A stretch of DNA of 64,000 bases from an uncultured Verrucomicrobia subdivision 3 bacterium (GTDB lineage Bacteria > Verrucomicrobiota > Verrucomicrobiia > Limisphaerales > UBA11358): assembly GCA_903878805.1 (NCBI GenBank), contig CAIRJF010000021.1, forward strand, positions 1-64,000, given 5' to 3'. Below are positions 24,330 through 32,344 of this stretch, piece by piece (position 1 is the stretch's first letter; every line of letters begins with the position of its first letter). The notes below the pieces were generated by a model. The model was not told where the DNA came from. It saw nothing but the letters and a program-made list of their open reading frames with translations, and did not search any database. The position numbers and the translations under genes are program-made.

Positions 24330-25823
24330 ATGAAAAAGATAATTTTGCTTTTGGCGCTGTTGGCCACGGTGAATGGCGTCCGCGCGGCGCTGCCGCAGCC
24401 GGACTTGATCGCGCAAATCCATTTTGCCGGCGCGGCAAAAATTTCCGCCGCTGCGACCGCGACCGCGTTTACGAATGAATTTTGTTCCGCCGAGGCGCTG
24501 GCATTGCGCGCGCAGACGGCGGATAAATTATCCGTTTGGCTCGCGGGCTGGCTGCAAAAAAATTCCGGCGTGGCGGTCGTGGGCAGTGCGGCGAAACTGT
24601 GTCCGCTGTTTGATGATTTGCAGAAGTCAGAATGGTTTCTGGAGGCGCGCAGCGTGAACGGCCAGCCGCAAGTGGCGATTGCCATCCAGCTCGATGGCAT
24701 CCGCGCGCAATTGTGGCAGCAAAATTTGAAACCGTTTTTTGCAACGGCCAGTTTCAAATCGTCCGGCGGCTGGCTGGTTTTCAATTCTAGTTCCGCCGCG
24801 CAGGCTTTGGGCGATTCGCTGCTGAAGAAAATTTCCCAGACTGACGGCGCGTGGCTTACGCTGGACATAAATTGGGCGCGTGTTTTACCTGACCTGCAGT
24901 CGCTGGGCTTGCCGGAGACGCAACTGGCCGTGACGGCGCCGGATAATAATTTGCGCATCAATGGAAAGTTTTTATTCCCGAAAAATCTTTCGTTGGATTT
25001 GGAGCCGTGGCGCGTGCCGACAAATTCGCTGCACCAGCCGTTTGTTAGTTTCACCGCCGTGCGCGGTTTTGCGCCGTGGCTGGTGTCGCAGCCGTGGGCG
25101 CAGGCCTACAAGGTTTTGCCCGCGCCGAACCAGATTTTCATCTGGTCGCTGCCGCAGATTCCGTATCAAACATTTGCCGCCGCGCCCTTCGACGATGCGG
25201 ACGACGCGTTGACCCAGCTTTACGCGCAGCTGCAAACGGTGCTGGCTGAAAAAAATCCCACCAACGACTTGCTGATGCCGCTGCAATTGGAGTTGACGAA
25301 CAATGAGATTTCGCTCGTCGGTGTGCCGTTTGTCGCGCCCTTCATCCAGGCTACGCACAAGCCGGAAGGACAGTTTCTGCTGGCGGGCGCGTTCCCGAAC
25401 ACGCCGCGCTCCCAGCCGCTGCCGCCGGAATTGTTCCAGCGGCTCGCAGAAAAAAATCTCGTTTTTTACCACTGGGAAATCACGGCGGAACGTCTGCCGC
25501 AGGCGTTGAATTTGAGCCAGTTGACTTTGCTGCTGACGAATCACCGTCAGCTTGAAGACTCCGCGTCGCTCAAATGGATTTTGAAAATCGCGCCGACGCT
25601 CGGCAATACCGTCACGGAAATCACGCAGACCGGCGCGGCGGAAATGACCTTCACGCGCAAAGCTCCCGGCGGATTGACCGCGCTTGAATTGCTCGCGCTC
25701 GGCAACTGGCTGGAAGCGCCGAACTTCCCTGGCTGCAACTTGAAACTGCCGCCGCGCAAACCTTTCAAAAAAAATCATCCGCATCCGCCCGCCGTCATGC
25801 CCGCGCCTGCGCCGGCTAAATAA
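24330..25823 (+). CDS. Secreted protein of unknown function (498 aa)
   Basis: MKKIILLLALLATVNGVRA is a strong signal peptide with cleavage likely after VRA. The mature protein is Ala- and Leu-rich without membrane segments. It alternates short beta-like stretches (WLVFNSSSAAQAL, AWLTLDINWARVLPDL) and ends in a Pro- and Lys-rich tail. No catalytic motif or named family is recognised. The start is ATG 24330, or ATG 24321 three codons earlier. pdxJ follows after 4 bp, which may only reflect compact packing. A periplasmic or outer-membrane role is inference. Confidence 0.8.
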   Translation: MKKIILLLALLATVNGVRAALPQPDLIAQIHFAGAAKISAAATATAFTNEFCSAEALALRAQTADKLSVWLAGWLQKNSGVAVVGSAAKLCPLFDDLQKSEWFLEARSVNGQPQVAIAIQLDGIRAQLWQQNLKPFFATASFKSSGGWLVFNSSSAAQALGDSLLKKISQTDGAWLTLDINWARVLPDLQSLGLPETQLAVTAPDNNLRINGKFLFPKNLSLDLEPWRVPTNSLHQPFVSFTAVRGFAPWLVSQPWAQAYKVLPAPNQIFIWSLPQIPYQTFAAAPFDDADDALTQLYAQLQTVLAEKNPTNDLLMPLQLELTNNEISLVGVPFVAPFIQATHKPEGQFLLAGAFPNTPRSQPLPPELFQRLAEKNLVFYHWEITAERLPQALNLSQLTLLLTNHRQLEDSASLKWILKIAPTLGNTVTEITQTGAAEMTFTRKAPGGLTALELLALGNWLEAPNFPGCNLKLPPRKPFKKNHPHPPAVMPAPAPAK

Positions 25824-25827
25824 TTTC

Positions 25828-26580
25828 ATGCTTAAGCTCGGCGTCAACATTGACCACGTCGCGACGATTCGCGAGGCGCGTTATCGTCATCTCGGCCATG
25901 GCGAACCCGATCCGGTCGTCGCCGCGCGGCTTTGCGAAACCGCTGGCTGTCACGGCATCACCGCGCATCTGCGCGAAGACCGGCGGCACATCCAGGATCG
26001 CGACATTTGGAAATTGCGCGAAGTCGTGAAGACGCGGCTGAATCTCGAAATGGCGAACGCGCCGGAGATCATTGAAATCGCGCTGAAGTTGAAACCGGAA
26101 ATCGTCTGCATTGTGCCGGAGCGCCGGTTGGAAGTGACGACCGAAGGCGGACTCGACGTGGTAGCGGCGGAAAAATCCCTGACCGAGACGCGCAAAAAAA
26201 TGAACGACGCCGGCATCGAAGTCAGTTTATTCATCGCGCCGGACGAAAACCAAATCGAGGCGAGCGCCCGCACCGGCGCACAGTTTATCGAGTTGCACAC
26301 CGGAAAATTTGCGGAAGATTTTTACAAATCTGAAACTGGAGATTCGCAATTTAAAATTGAATTGCAACGTCTCATTGCCGGCGCAAAGCTGGCGCATTCA
26401 CTTGGCTTGAAAGTGAACGCCGGACACGGACTGAATTACGTCAATCTGCCAACACTTTTCGCCGTGCCGCATCTGGTGGAATTGAACATCGGCCACAGCC
26501 TCGTAAGCCGTGCGGTGTTTGTGGGAATGGAAGCCGCCGTGAAAGAAATGCTGGCGGTGATGCAGCTTTATCGCGGCTGA
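25828..26580 (+). CDS. pdxJ: Pyridoxine 5'-phosphate synthase
   Basis: It closes the pyridoxine ring from 3-amino-1-phosphohydroxyacetone phosphate and deoxyxylulose-5-phosphate, in the DXP-dependent vitamin B6 route. It shows LGVNIDHVATIREARY at the start, GITAHLREDRRHIQDRD, the VPERRLEVTTEGGL block, FIELHTGKFA, and the C-terminal NAGHGLNYVN with LNIGHSLVSRAVFVGM. The 250 residues match the family. Its stop abuts the stop of the convergent cysteine desulfurase with no gap. Confidence 0.97.
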   Translation: MLKLGVNIDHVATIREARYRHLGHGEPDPVVAARLCETAGCHGITAHLREDRRHIQDRDIWKLREVVKTRLNLEMANAPEIIEIALKLKPEIVCIVPERRLEVTTEGGLDVVAAEKSLTETRKKMNDAGIEVSLFIAPDENQIEASARTGAQFIELHTGKFAEDFYKSETGDSQFKIELQRLIAGAKLAHSLGLKVNAGHGLNYVNLPTLFAVPHLVELNIGHSLVSRAVFVGMEAAVKEMLAVMQLYRG

Positions 26581-27717
26581 CTACGCCTTGTGCTGCATCT
26601 CGCCGTGGACGTTCACCACGGCCTTGAGTAGCGCGTCCCAATCCGCTTCCGTCGTCTCCCAGCCGGCGCTGAAACGCACCGCGCGTTGCGCCTGCGCGGA
26701 TTTGTAACCCATCGCGGACAAAACGTGCGACGGCTCTTCCTTGCCGGTCGTGCAGGCCGAGCCGGTGCTGACTGCGAAGCCAGCTTTGTCGAGGCGAATG
26801 ACCCATTGCGATTTGCGATCACCCTCCGGCATCAGCACGGAAACGGTGTTCCACAAGCGCGGCTGGTTGTGGCCGATGACCGTCGCGCCGGGCAGCGCGC
26901 GGAGAAATTGCGCCTCGAAATTGTCGCGCCAGACTTTGCGCAACAGATGCTGGCTCTGCGAAATCTGTTTCTCGCGCACGTCCAGCACAGCCATCATCGC
27001 GGCGATGATGGCGGTGTTTTCCGTTCCCGCGCGCCGTCCGCCTTCTTGTTTGCCGCCAAGCAGCAGCGGCGTGATTTGCGAACGAGGTTTGATTTTTAGA
27101 AAGCCCACGCCGCGTGGCCCGCCGAATTTGTGCGCCGCGCCGGTCACATAATCGCAGTCGCCAAGTCCCTTGCACGGCAGCTTGCCGATGAATTGCACCG
27201 CGTCGGTGAAAAACGGCACTTCGTAGGCCTGACACATCGCGAGAATTTCCTGCCACGGCTGGATGATGCCAGTCTCGTTGTTCGCGGCCATAACCGCGAC
27301 AAGGCCGGGACGTTCCTCGGCGAGTTCCGCCGTCAGCCATTCCATGTCAATCACGCCGTCGCGCGTGATAGGAATGGTTTTCACGCGTTTGCCAAAATAA
27401 TATTTCGACGAATCATCCACGCACGGATGCTCGATGGCTGAAACGAAAACTTTCTGCGTCGGCGCAAGCTTCTTCGAGAAATGGTGCATCACCATGTTGT
27501 TCGCCTCGGTCGCGCCGCTCGTCCAGACGATGTCGTTGGGATTGCAGCCGAGATACGCCGCCAGTTTTTCGCGCGCGTCGGCGAGCACGATGGCCGCCCT
27601 GGTGCCGAACTGGTGCATGGATGACGGATTGCCGCCGAGTTTCTCGGTGACATGCAACCACGCTTCGCGCGCCTCGCGCATGACGGGCGCGGTGGCGTTG
27701 TAATCGAAGTAAATCAT
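26581..27717 (-). CDS. Cysteine desulfurase (NifS/IscS family)
   Basis: This PLP enzyme takes sulfur from cysteine for Fe-S clusters or thiolation. The PLP Lys is in AAHKFGGPRGVGFL, and the active-site Cys in STGSACTTGKEEPSHVL. The N-terminus YFDYNATAPVM is typical of the NifS group. The Cys sits on a loop with extra residues, as in NifS/IscS rather than SufS. Which named desulfurase it corresponds to cannot be decided. Its ATG overlaps the mutY stop (ATGA), so the two are coupled; MutY itself needs an Fe-S cluster. Confidence 0.93.
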   Translation of the reverse strand: MIYFDYNATAPVMREAREAWLHVTEKLGGNPSSMHQFGTRAAIVLADAREKLAAYLGCNPNDIVWTSGATEANNMVMHHFSKKLAPTQKVFVSAIEHPCVDDSSKYYFGKRVKTIPITRDGVIDMEWLTAELAEERPGLVAVMAANNETGIIQPWQEILAMCQAYEVPFFTDAVQFIGKLPCKGLGDCDYVTGAAHKFGGPRGVGFLKIKPRSQITPLLLGGKQEGGRRAGTENTAIIAAMMAVLDVREKQISQSQHLLRKVWRDNFEAQFLRALPGATVIGHNQPRLWNTVSVLMPEGDRKSQWVIRLDKAGFAVSTGSACTTGKEEPSHVLSAMGYKSAQAQRAVRFSAGWETTEADWDALLKAVVNVHGEMQHKA

Positions 27718-28796
27718 CGGCCTGACAGGATACTTTTCGCGGCGGCGCTGGCGAGTTTTTTGTGCGCGCTGGAAAAGGCCAGTAGCTGCAGCTGCGTCGG
27801 AGATTTCCAGACGCCAACAACCTTCTTCGGCAATGTCGGCACCGAAATCGCAAATGCCGACAACGTGATTCGATAACGCGTGATGGAATGCTTCACCGTG
27901 ACCAGCAGCGAAATTTTTTCCGGTGCCAAGCCGAACTCTGTTTGAAAAACCGCCGCCGCCTCCGTTTGGTTGCCACCTACTTCAGCGTTGGGAAATTCCC
28001 ACAAATGCGCATTCACCACACCCGCCGGACGTTGGCGCACCAGAAATTTTCCATTGTGCTCCAGCAAAAACGCGAAGAAGTTTCGCGTCGTCGCCGCATC
28101 ACGTTTGCCGAGGTTCGGTAATTCTTCCGTGCGGTTTTCCGCGAACGCCACGCACAGTTTTTTTACCGGACAAAGCAAGCATTGCGGATTACGCGGCGCA
28201 CATACGAGCGCGCCAAGCTCCATCAAAGACTGGTTGAGATGCGAGCAATTACCATTCGAACCCTGAACCAAAACTTCCGCCAGTTGCCAGAGTTGTGCGT
28301 TCGCCTGTTTGTCTTTTGGATTTTCGGCGATGCCAAAGATTCGGGTCAGCACACGAATGACGTTGCCATCCAAAATTGGCGTGGGTTGGTTGAAGGCGAT
28401 GCTGCAAATCGCGCCGGCGGTGTAACGGCCGATTCCTGGCAACGCCAAAACCTCGTCATACTTTTCCGGAAATTTGCCGTCGTGTTTTTCCACGACAACT
28501 TGCGCGGCCTTTTGCAGATTGCGGACACGAGTGTAATAGCCGAGACCTTCCCACAGCTTGTGGATTTTTTCCGAAGGCGCTTTGGCGGCGGCTTCAATCG
28601 TCGGCAGTTCGCGCAGCCAGCGGTTCCAAAAGGGAATCACCGTTTTCACCTGGGTCTGTTGCAGCATGATTTCGGAAACCCAGATCGCGTAAGGATCGCG
28701 CGTGCGCCGCCACGGCAGGTCGCGGGCGTTCGCGGCGAACCAGTCCAGCAACGCGGCGACGAGTTTTGAATTTTTAGTTTTTGGTTTTGAGTTCAA
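27714..28796 (-). CDS. mutY: A/G-specific adenine glycosylase
   Basis: It removes adenine mispaired with 8-oxoguanine. Present are the helix-hairpin-helix with LPGIGRYTAGAIC, the catalytic Asp in PILDGNVIRVL, the conserved EIMLQQTQV (Glu), and the four Fe-S cysteines spaced as in the family (CAPRNPQCLLCPVKKLC). The C-terminal MutT-like domain recognises 8-oxoG. The true start is uncertain. An in-frame ATG at 28865 would translate a 9-bp intergenic repeat, so TTG 28796 (LNSKPKT) is preferred. Length is about 360 residues, normal for MutY. Confidence 0.93.
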   Translation of the reverse strand: MNSKPKTKNSKLVAALLDWFAANARDLPWRRTRDPYAIWVSEIMLQQTQVKTVIPFWNRWLRELPTIEAAAKAPSEKIHKLWEGLGYYTRVRNLQKAAQVVVEKHDGKFPEKYDEVLALPGIGRYTAGAICSIAFNQPTPILDGNVIRVLTRIFGIAENPKDKQANAQLWQLAEVLVQGSNGNCSHLNQSLMELGALVCAPRNPQCLLCPVKKLCVAFAENRTEELPNLGKRDAATTRNFFAFLLEHNGKFLVRQRPAGVVNAHLWEFPNAEVGGNQTEAAAVFQTEFGLAPEKISLLVTVKHSITRYRITLSAFAISVPTLPKKVVGVWKSPTQLQLLAFSSAHKKLASAAAKSILSGR

Positions 28797-28809
28797 AAAT
28801 TTGCCAAAC

Positions 28810-28836
28810 CGCGAAATACACGAAATACGCGAAAAG
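28810..28836. repeat. Three 9-bp direct repeats upstream of mutY
   Basis: CGCGAAATA, CACGAAATA and CGCGAAAAG follow one another without gaps at 28810, 28819 and 28828. The element resembles dispersed intergenic CACGAAATA repeats and argues against translating this stretch as the N-terminus of MutY. Confidence 0.6.
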
Positions 28837-28932
28837 GAAATGAATAAATCTGTTTTTCCAGACAATCTCGACAGATGGATTTTGATTGGTAGATTGGGTT
28901 GAACTGAATTTTGAAATAAGTCTTAAAAACTA

Positions 28933-29439
28933 ATGAACTATTTTGTTCAAACATTAAAAACAGTTTGGAATGACCGCGTAAAAACGGCTGGGGTTTTCTT
29001 TATTGTGGCTTCAATGTTTCCCCTTTATCTCCATTTCTCAAAACAAACGATTAAGACGCCATCAGATTTGGGGACTGTTCAAGGCAATTTGTTACGCTAT
29101 TCATTTGTGGATGGTTATAGAGGACGGCATTATTATTACATTTTTTTGGATGGAGACAATAATTCATACAAGATTCCAGCGGATTTTCTTGATTGTTTTG
29201 ATAAATCAAGTTTTGAATCTTCAGTCCATTACGGCGATTTTTTAAAAATCTTGTTCAACAAGAGGCTTTTTGTTTTTTCAATTTCTGACACCAAGAGAAG
29301 CTATTTATCAACTAATGCTTCAATAGCAAAATATAATCATTCGGATATTCAGGTTGGAATCATTATGCTTTTAATTGGGTGCGCGATTCTCGTCGGACGA
29401 TATTTATTCCAAGGCAGTAAACCAATTCAACAACTTTGA
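28933..29439 (+). CDS. Two-TM protein of unknown function, AT-rich
   Basis: This 168-residue protein has a hydrophobic segment near residues 20-35 (GVFFIVASMFPLYLHF) and another near the C-terminus (GIIMLLIGCAILVGRYLF). The part between is polar and Tyr-rich and presumably faces the periplasm. Base composition and codon choice are clearly AT-richer than in rnhC or mutY. No family is recognised. Its TGA overlaps the TTG start of rnhC. The AT bias suggests acquisition from another background, but that is inference. Confidence 0.7.
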   Translation: MNYFVQTLKTVWNDRVKTAGVFFIVASMFPLYLHFSKQTIKTPSDLGTVQGNLLRYSFVDGYRGRHYYYIFLDGDNNSYKIPADFLDCFDKSSFESSVHYGDFLKILFNKRLFVFSISDTKRSYLSTNASIAKYNHSDIQVGIIMLLIGCAILVGRYLFQGSKPIQQL

Positions 29440-30398
29440 AGCCGCTGACCATCCACACTTGCAAGCTGACCGACGAACAGGCGTCGGCGCTGCGGGCCGC
29501 GTTGTCGGCGCGCAATTGGAAGCCCCGCGAGGTGCCGTATGCGCGGTTTGCGTTTGAATCGGACAAGACGAACATTGTTTTTTACGAGAGCGGCAAGCTG
29601 GTCGTGCAGGGCAAGGGCACGGCGGAATTTGTCGAGTTCGTGCTGGAGCCGGAGATTCTCAAGGAGGTCAGGCTCGGCTACGAAACCATTTTGAATCCCG
29701 AACTGCTCCTGCCGCGCATCGGCGTGGACGAAAGCGGCAAGGGCGATTTCTTCGGGCCGCTCTGCATCGCGGGCGTTTATGTGAACGAAAACGTCATTAA
29801 CGCGTGGAAGGATTTGGGCATCCGCGATTCCAAGAATATTTCCAGCGACAAAAAAATCGCCGAGCTGGCCGAAAAAATCCGCACGACGCCCGGTTGCGTG
29901 ACGGATTCCGTCGTCATCGGCAACGAGGCTTACAACCGGCTTTACGCGAAGATGAAAAGCGTTAACACGCTGCTCGCGTGGGGTCATGCGCGCGTGATCG
30001 AAAATCTGCTGGGCAAGCGTTACCAGATGAACCCGCCGCCGGTGAAGGCCATCAGCGACCAGTTCGCCGCGAGCAAGAGCGTGATCGAAAAGGCATTGAT
30101 GGCGCAGGGCAAGGAACTGCAGCTCGTCCAGCGGCACAAGGCGGAAGAAGACATCGCCGTGGCCGCTGCGTCCATTTTGGCGCGCGATGCTTTTGTGAAA
30201 GGTCTGGCGAAATTGGAAAAAGATTTTTCCATGAAGTTGCCGAAAGGCGCGTCGGCGGCGGTGGATGCGGCGGCGAAAAAATTTGTAGAAGAACGCGGCG
30301 CGGGCGAACTGGCGAAAATTTCCAAGCTGCATTTCCGCACGGCGCTGCGCGCGCAAGGTCTGCCGGAGCCGCCGAAGACGGAGTGGCGGAAGCGGTGA
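29436..30398 (+). CDS. rnhC: Ribonuclease HIII
   Basis: It cleaves RNA in RNA-DNA hybrids. The N-terminal TBP-like domain (residues about 1-80, with WKPREVPYARFAFES) is the feature that separates HIII from HII. The catalytic domain has GVDESGKGDFFGPLCIAGVY with the two acidic residues, LGIRDSKN, and later AEEDIAVAAASILARD. At 320 residues it matches the family. The start is TTG 29436, overlapping the preceding stop in a TTGA pattern. The ORF after it begins 27 bp downstream. Confidence 0.95.
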   Translation: MKPLTIHTCKLTDEQASALRAALSARNWKPREVPYARFAFESDKTNIVFYESGKLVVQGKGTAEFVEFVLEPEILKEVRLGYETILNPELLLPRIGVDESGKGDFFGPLCIAGVYVNENVINAWKDLGIRDSKNISSDKKIAELAEKIRTTPGCVTDSVVIGNEAYNRLYAKMKSVNTLLAWGHARVIENLLGKRYQMNPPPVKAISDQFAASKSVIEKALMAQGKELQLVQRHKAEEDIAVAAASILARDAFVKGLAKLEKDFSMKLPKGASAAVDAAAKKFVEERGAGELAKISKLHFRTALRAQGLPEPPKTEWRKR

Positions 30399-30425
30399 CT
30401 TGACGAATGAACCAAGCGAGGCCAC

Positions 30426-31145
30426 TTGCAAAAGAAAATTCAAATCACCACTCATGGGGTCGCAACCATTTACCACAAAGATGCGCTTCAATTTGTTTTG
30501 CGATGGAAAGAGCCAATGCGTGTTCACGAAAATTGGATTAAATCAATTGAGCAAGTAGCCGCCTGCTGTCCGCTTTGGCCAGCACATATGGCGGAGCAAG
30601 ATTTCGGGCACAGTTATCGGCAAGCGCCGGAACTCGCCGCCGCACTTTTAAATGAAATGCGAAAAAAGTGGGGAAGACTCGAAAAGAGTAGAAGCGGACG
30701 GCTCAAAAAGTTTTTCACTCAACAGCCATCCGTGAAATGGGAAACCGTTTTTAACACGCGCGCGGCTGTCGAGGAAGCAGATGCAATTAGAAAATTCCTT
30801 TCGGAAAAAGAATCTGAATTGCCCAAAGTTCCACCCGGCGGACGAGCAACTACGGAAGCAGATTATCAGCATCTCGAATTATCGCGAACCATGTGGGCAA
30901 AGCGAAAGCACACCGGCCCAGTGCCAGACACACTTGGCGAAGTTCCCATTGGGCATTTGCCTGACAAACATATTCAAATCGCCGTCGCAAAATTGCCGTG
31001 GGGAAAAGGCTTAACGACTGAAGATGTTGTGAAGGCTCGCAAATGGGTGGTGGCTAACCAGCGCGCCGGCAAAAGATTCGCCGAAAAAGTTTTGGATAAA
31101 GACGGGTTTCTTCACGTCAAAGGCAAAGCTCGCCGTCGTAAGTAA
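30426..31145 (+). CDS. Unrecognised soluble protein (239 aa)
   Basis: No signal peptide or membrane segment is present. The sequence is basic and Trp-rich, with helical stretches such as RKKWGRLEKSRSGRLKKF and a Lys/Arg-rich C-terminus (KGKARRRK), so nucleic-acid binding is conceivable. The start TTG 30426 has a GAGG five bases upstream, which supports it. No family is recognised. Codon use is AT-richer than rnhC. A hairpin follows the stop. It lies at the edge of a repeat-rich patch. Confidence 0.65.
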   Translation: MQKKIQITTHGVATIYHKDALQFVLRWKEPMRVHENWIKSIEQVAACCPLWPAHMAEQDFGHSYRQAPELAAALLNEMRKKWGRLEKSRSGRLKKFFTQQPSVKWETVFNTRAAVEEADAIRKFLSEKESELPKVPPGGRATTEADYQHLELSRTMWAKRKHTGPVPDTLGEVPIGHLPDKHIQIAVAKLPWGKGLTTEDVVKARKWVVANQRAGKRFAEKVLDKDGFLHVKGKARRRK

Positions 31146-31148
31146 GGT

Positions 31149-31177
31149 GGAAACATTGCGGCGACTTGTTTCCTTTT
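31149..31177 (+). terminator. Possible Rho-independent terminator
   Basis: GGAAACA (31149-31155) pairs with TGTTTCC (31167-31173), followed by TTTT at 31174-31177. It begins four bases after the stop of the preceding gene. The stem is only 7 bp, the loop 11 bases and the T-run short, so it would be weak. Confidence 0.45.
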
Positions 31178-31220
31178 GAACTGTTTGCCGGAGCAATGCT
31201 GTCAGTGTCATTGTGCTGGC

Positions 31221-31304
31221 ATGAGCACAAACTTAATTCTCTGGGTTATGATAATAATGTTGTTGGTGAAGTTCGGGAAAATTTTGTTCGGCGACAGAAA
31301 ATAA
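31221..31304 (+). CDS. Possible 27-residue hydrophobic micro-ORF
   Basis: ATG at 31221 opens a short reading frame that starts MSTNLILWVMIIMLL, has a basic tail (KFGK, GDRK) and stops at 31304. It would make a single membrane helix. No good Shine-Dalgarno sequence precedes it, so it may be chance. It lies in a 750-bp stretch without any normal gene, just before the hairpin array. Confidence 0.22.
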   Translation: MSTNLILWVMIIMLLVKFGKILFGDRK

Positions 31305-31330
31305 ATTCACACTTTTTGTCTTCTCGCGGA

Positions 31331-31519
31331 AGCACCGTAGGCGCGACATCTTTGTAGAACCCGGACAAAAATAATTTCCAAGCTCCGTCAGGAGCGGCAT
31401 CTTCCGCCAGCGATCCATTTTCAAAACGCGCCGAATCATTTCCTGAATCTGTCGCCCTGCCGGGGCTGGAAATTTTATTGATTCTGGTTTCTACAAATAG
31501 GCCGCTCCTGACGAAGCTT
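31331..31519. repeat. Three copies of a hairpin-plus-tail dispersed repeat
   Basis: The unit is a small hairpin followed by a GACATC/GGCATC-like word and often TTTGTAGAA. Copy 1 (31331-31360) has GCACC gta GGCGC and then TTTGTAGAAC. Copy 2 (31381-31401) has the perfect GCTCC gtca GGAGC. Copy 3 lies on the minus strand (31519 down to 31488), with a tail reading TTTGTAGAAAC in reverse complement. The 19-base block 31380-31398 and its reverse at 31501-31519 differ by one base. A further small GCCC/GGGC hairpin sits at 31454-31466. Transposase-associated palindromes are one possible origin. Confidence 0.7.
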
Positions 31520-31544
31520 GAGCCGTTCTGGAATTAGTGTTTTC

Positions 31545-31797
31545 GTCCCGCAGGGACAACCGGAAATTAGCCAGCCACATTGTGGCTGGACTCGCACCCG
31601 CAAATTATCGCGTCCTGAAAGGACGCTGGAAAATGTTCGGACAATTTATTCGCGCGATTCCATCGTCCCTTATGGGACGAATTATATTTTATCCGCCGAC
31701 ACCAGCCACTTCGTAGCTGGCTAATTTCCGTTCGTCGCTTTGCGACTGAATTCTGACTGCGTGAACTTCACGCGCTTTCGTGTGAGAAGCACGCAGT
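31545..31797. repeat. Array of short perfect hairpins enclosed by a long-range inverted repeat
   Basis: In order: GTCCC gca GGGAC (31545-31557); CCAGCCAC att GTGGCTGG (31571-31589); GCGTCCT gaa AGGACGC (31610-31626); CGTCCC ttat GGGACG (31664-31679); a CCAGCCAC-like stem with one mismatch (31702-31720); GTCGC ttt GCGAC (31734-31746); GCGTGA act TCACGC (31759-31773); and ACTGCGTG/CACGCAGT (31756-31763 with 31790-31797). The 14-mer GGAAATTAGCCAGC (31562-31575) has its exact reverse complement at 31716-31729, so the middle can fold as one multi-branched structure. No protein-coding potential is seen. Confidence 0.75.
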
Positions 31798-31903
31798 AAA
31801 TTGATTTTTTCCGGGAAGAATGGCTGGTTTTTCAGGGAATTTTCGTTTGGCACGCGCCATGCAATTGATTTCCGCAGAACCCTTAACTTAACCCGGAGGA
31901 ATT

Positions 31904-32248
31904 ATGATGCCGGTTAAAATTCAATGTGGTTGCGGTCAACGGTATGCCTTTGATATCGAGCCGGTCTGCGGGCGGATGCCGGGGCGCATCGCCTGTCCGA
32001 TATGCGGGATGGACGGCACGCGGGTGGCCAACGAAATCATCGCCTTCAACCTAGCTGCGGAAATGTCTCGAAATGACGACGGCAAGCAAGTCGTGATGAC
32101 GTGCGCTGTTATCGGGTGCATGATTGCGGGTCTCGCTGGAATCATAAAGGCGGTCAACATGGCTGGTGGCTTCGATGTGCTTTTGTGTCTGTTGGGAGCG
32201 ACGGCTGCATTTGGCATGGCACTGTGCGTTTATTTTTGGAAGCGATAA
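31904..32248 (+). CDS. Small zinc-ribbon membrane protein
   Basis: The N-terminal part has IQCGCGQRYAFDIEPV and, about 18 residues on, CPICGMDG, together forming a zinc ribbon. Two hydrophobic segments follow (TCAVIGCMIAGLAGIIKAV and LLCLLGATAAFGMALCVYF). At 114 residues it resembles short ribbon-plus-TM proteins common in Verrucomicrobiota, of unknown role. The start is well supported: GGAGGAATT lies just upstream of the ATG pair at 31904 and 31907. It stands alone downstream of the hairpin array. Confidence 0.78.
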   Translation: MMPVKIQCGCGQRYAFDIEPVCGRMPGRIACPICGMDGTRVANEIIAFNLAAEMSRNDDGKQVVMTCAVIGCMIAGLAGIIKAVNMAGGFDVLLCLLGATAAFGMALCVYFWKR

Positions 32249-32344
32249 TTTTTGAAACTACCGGTCGGCGGGGCGATTTTTTGGCTGGTTTCGGCAAAAC
32301 TTCGCATTTTCTGTGTTTTTGACGGATTTTCAGCCGGCGGACGC

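Noticed and set aside
24972-25850. 292-aa minus-strand ORF over the secreted protein gene
   Set aside because: It is a shadow frame full of Arg and Gln, opposite a gene with a good signal peptide.
28797-28865. N-terminal extension of MutY to ATG 28865
   Set aside because: It would translate three 9-bp intergenic repeats and adds no family sequence.
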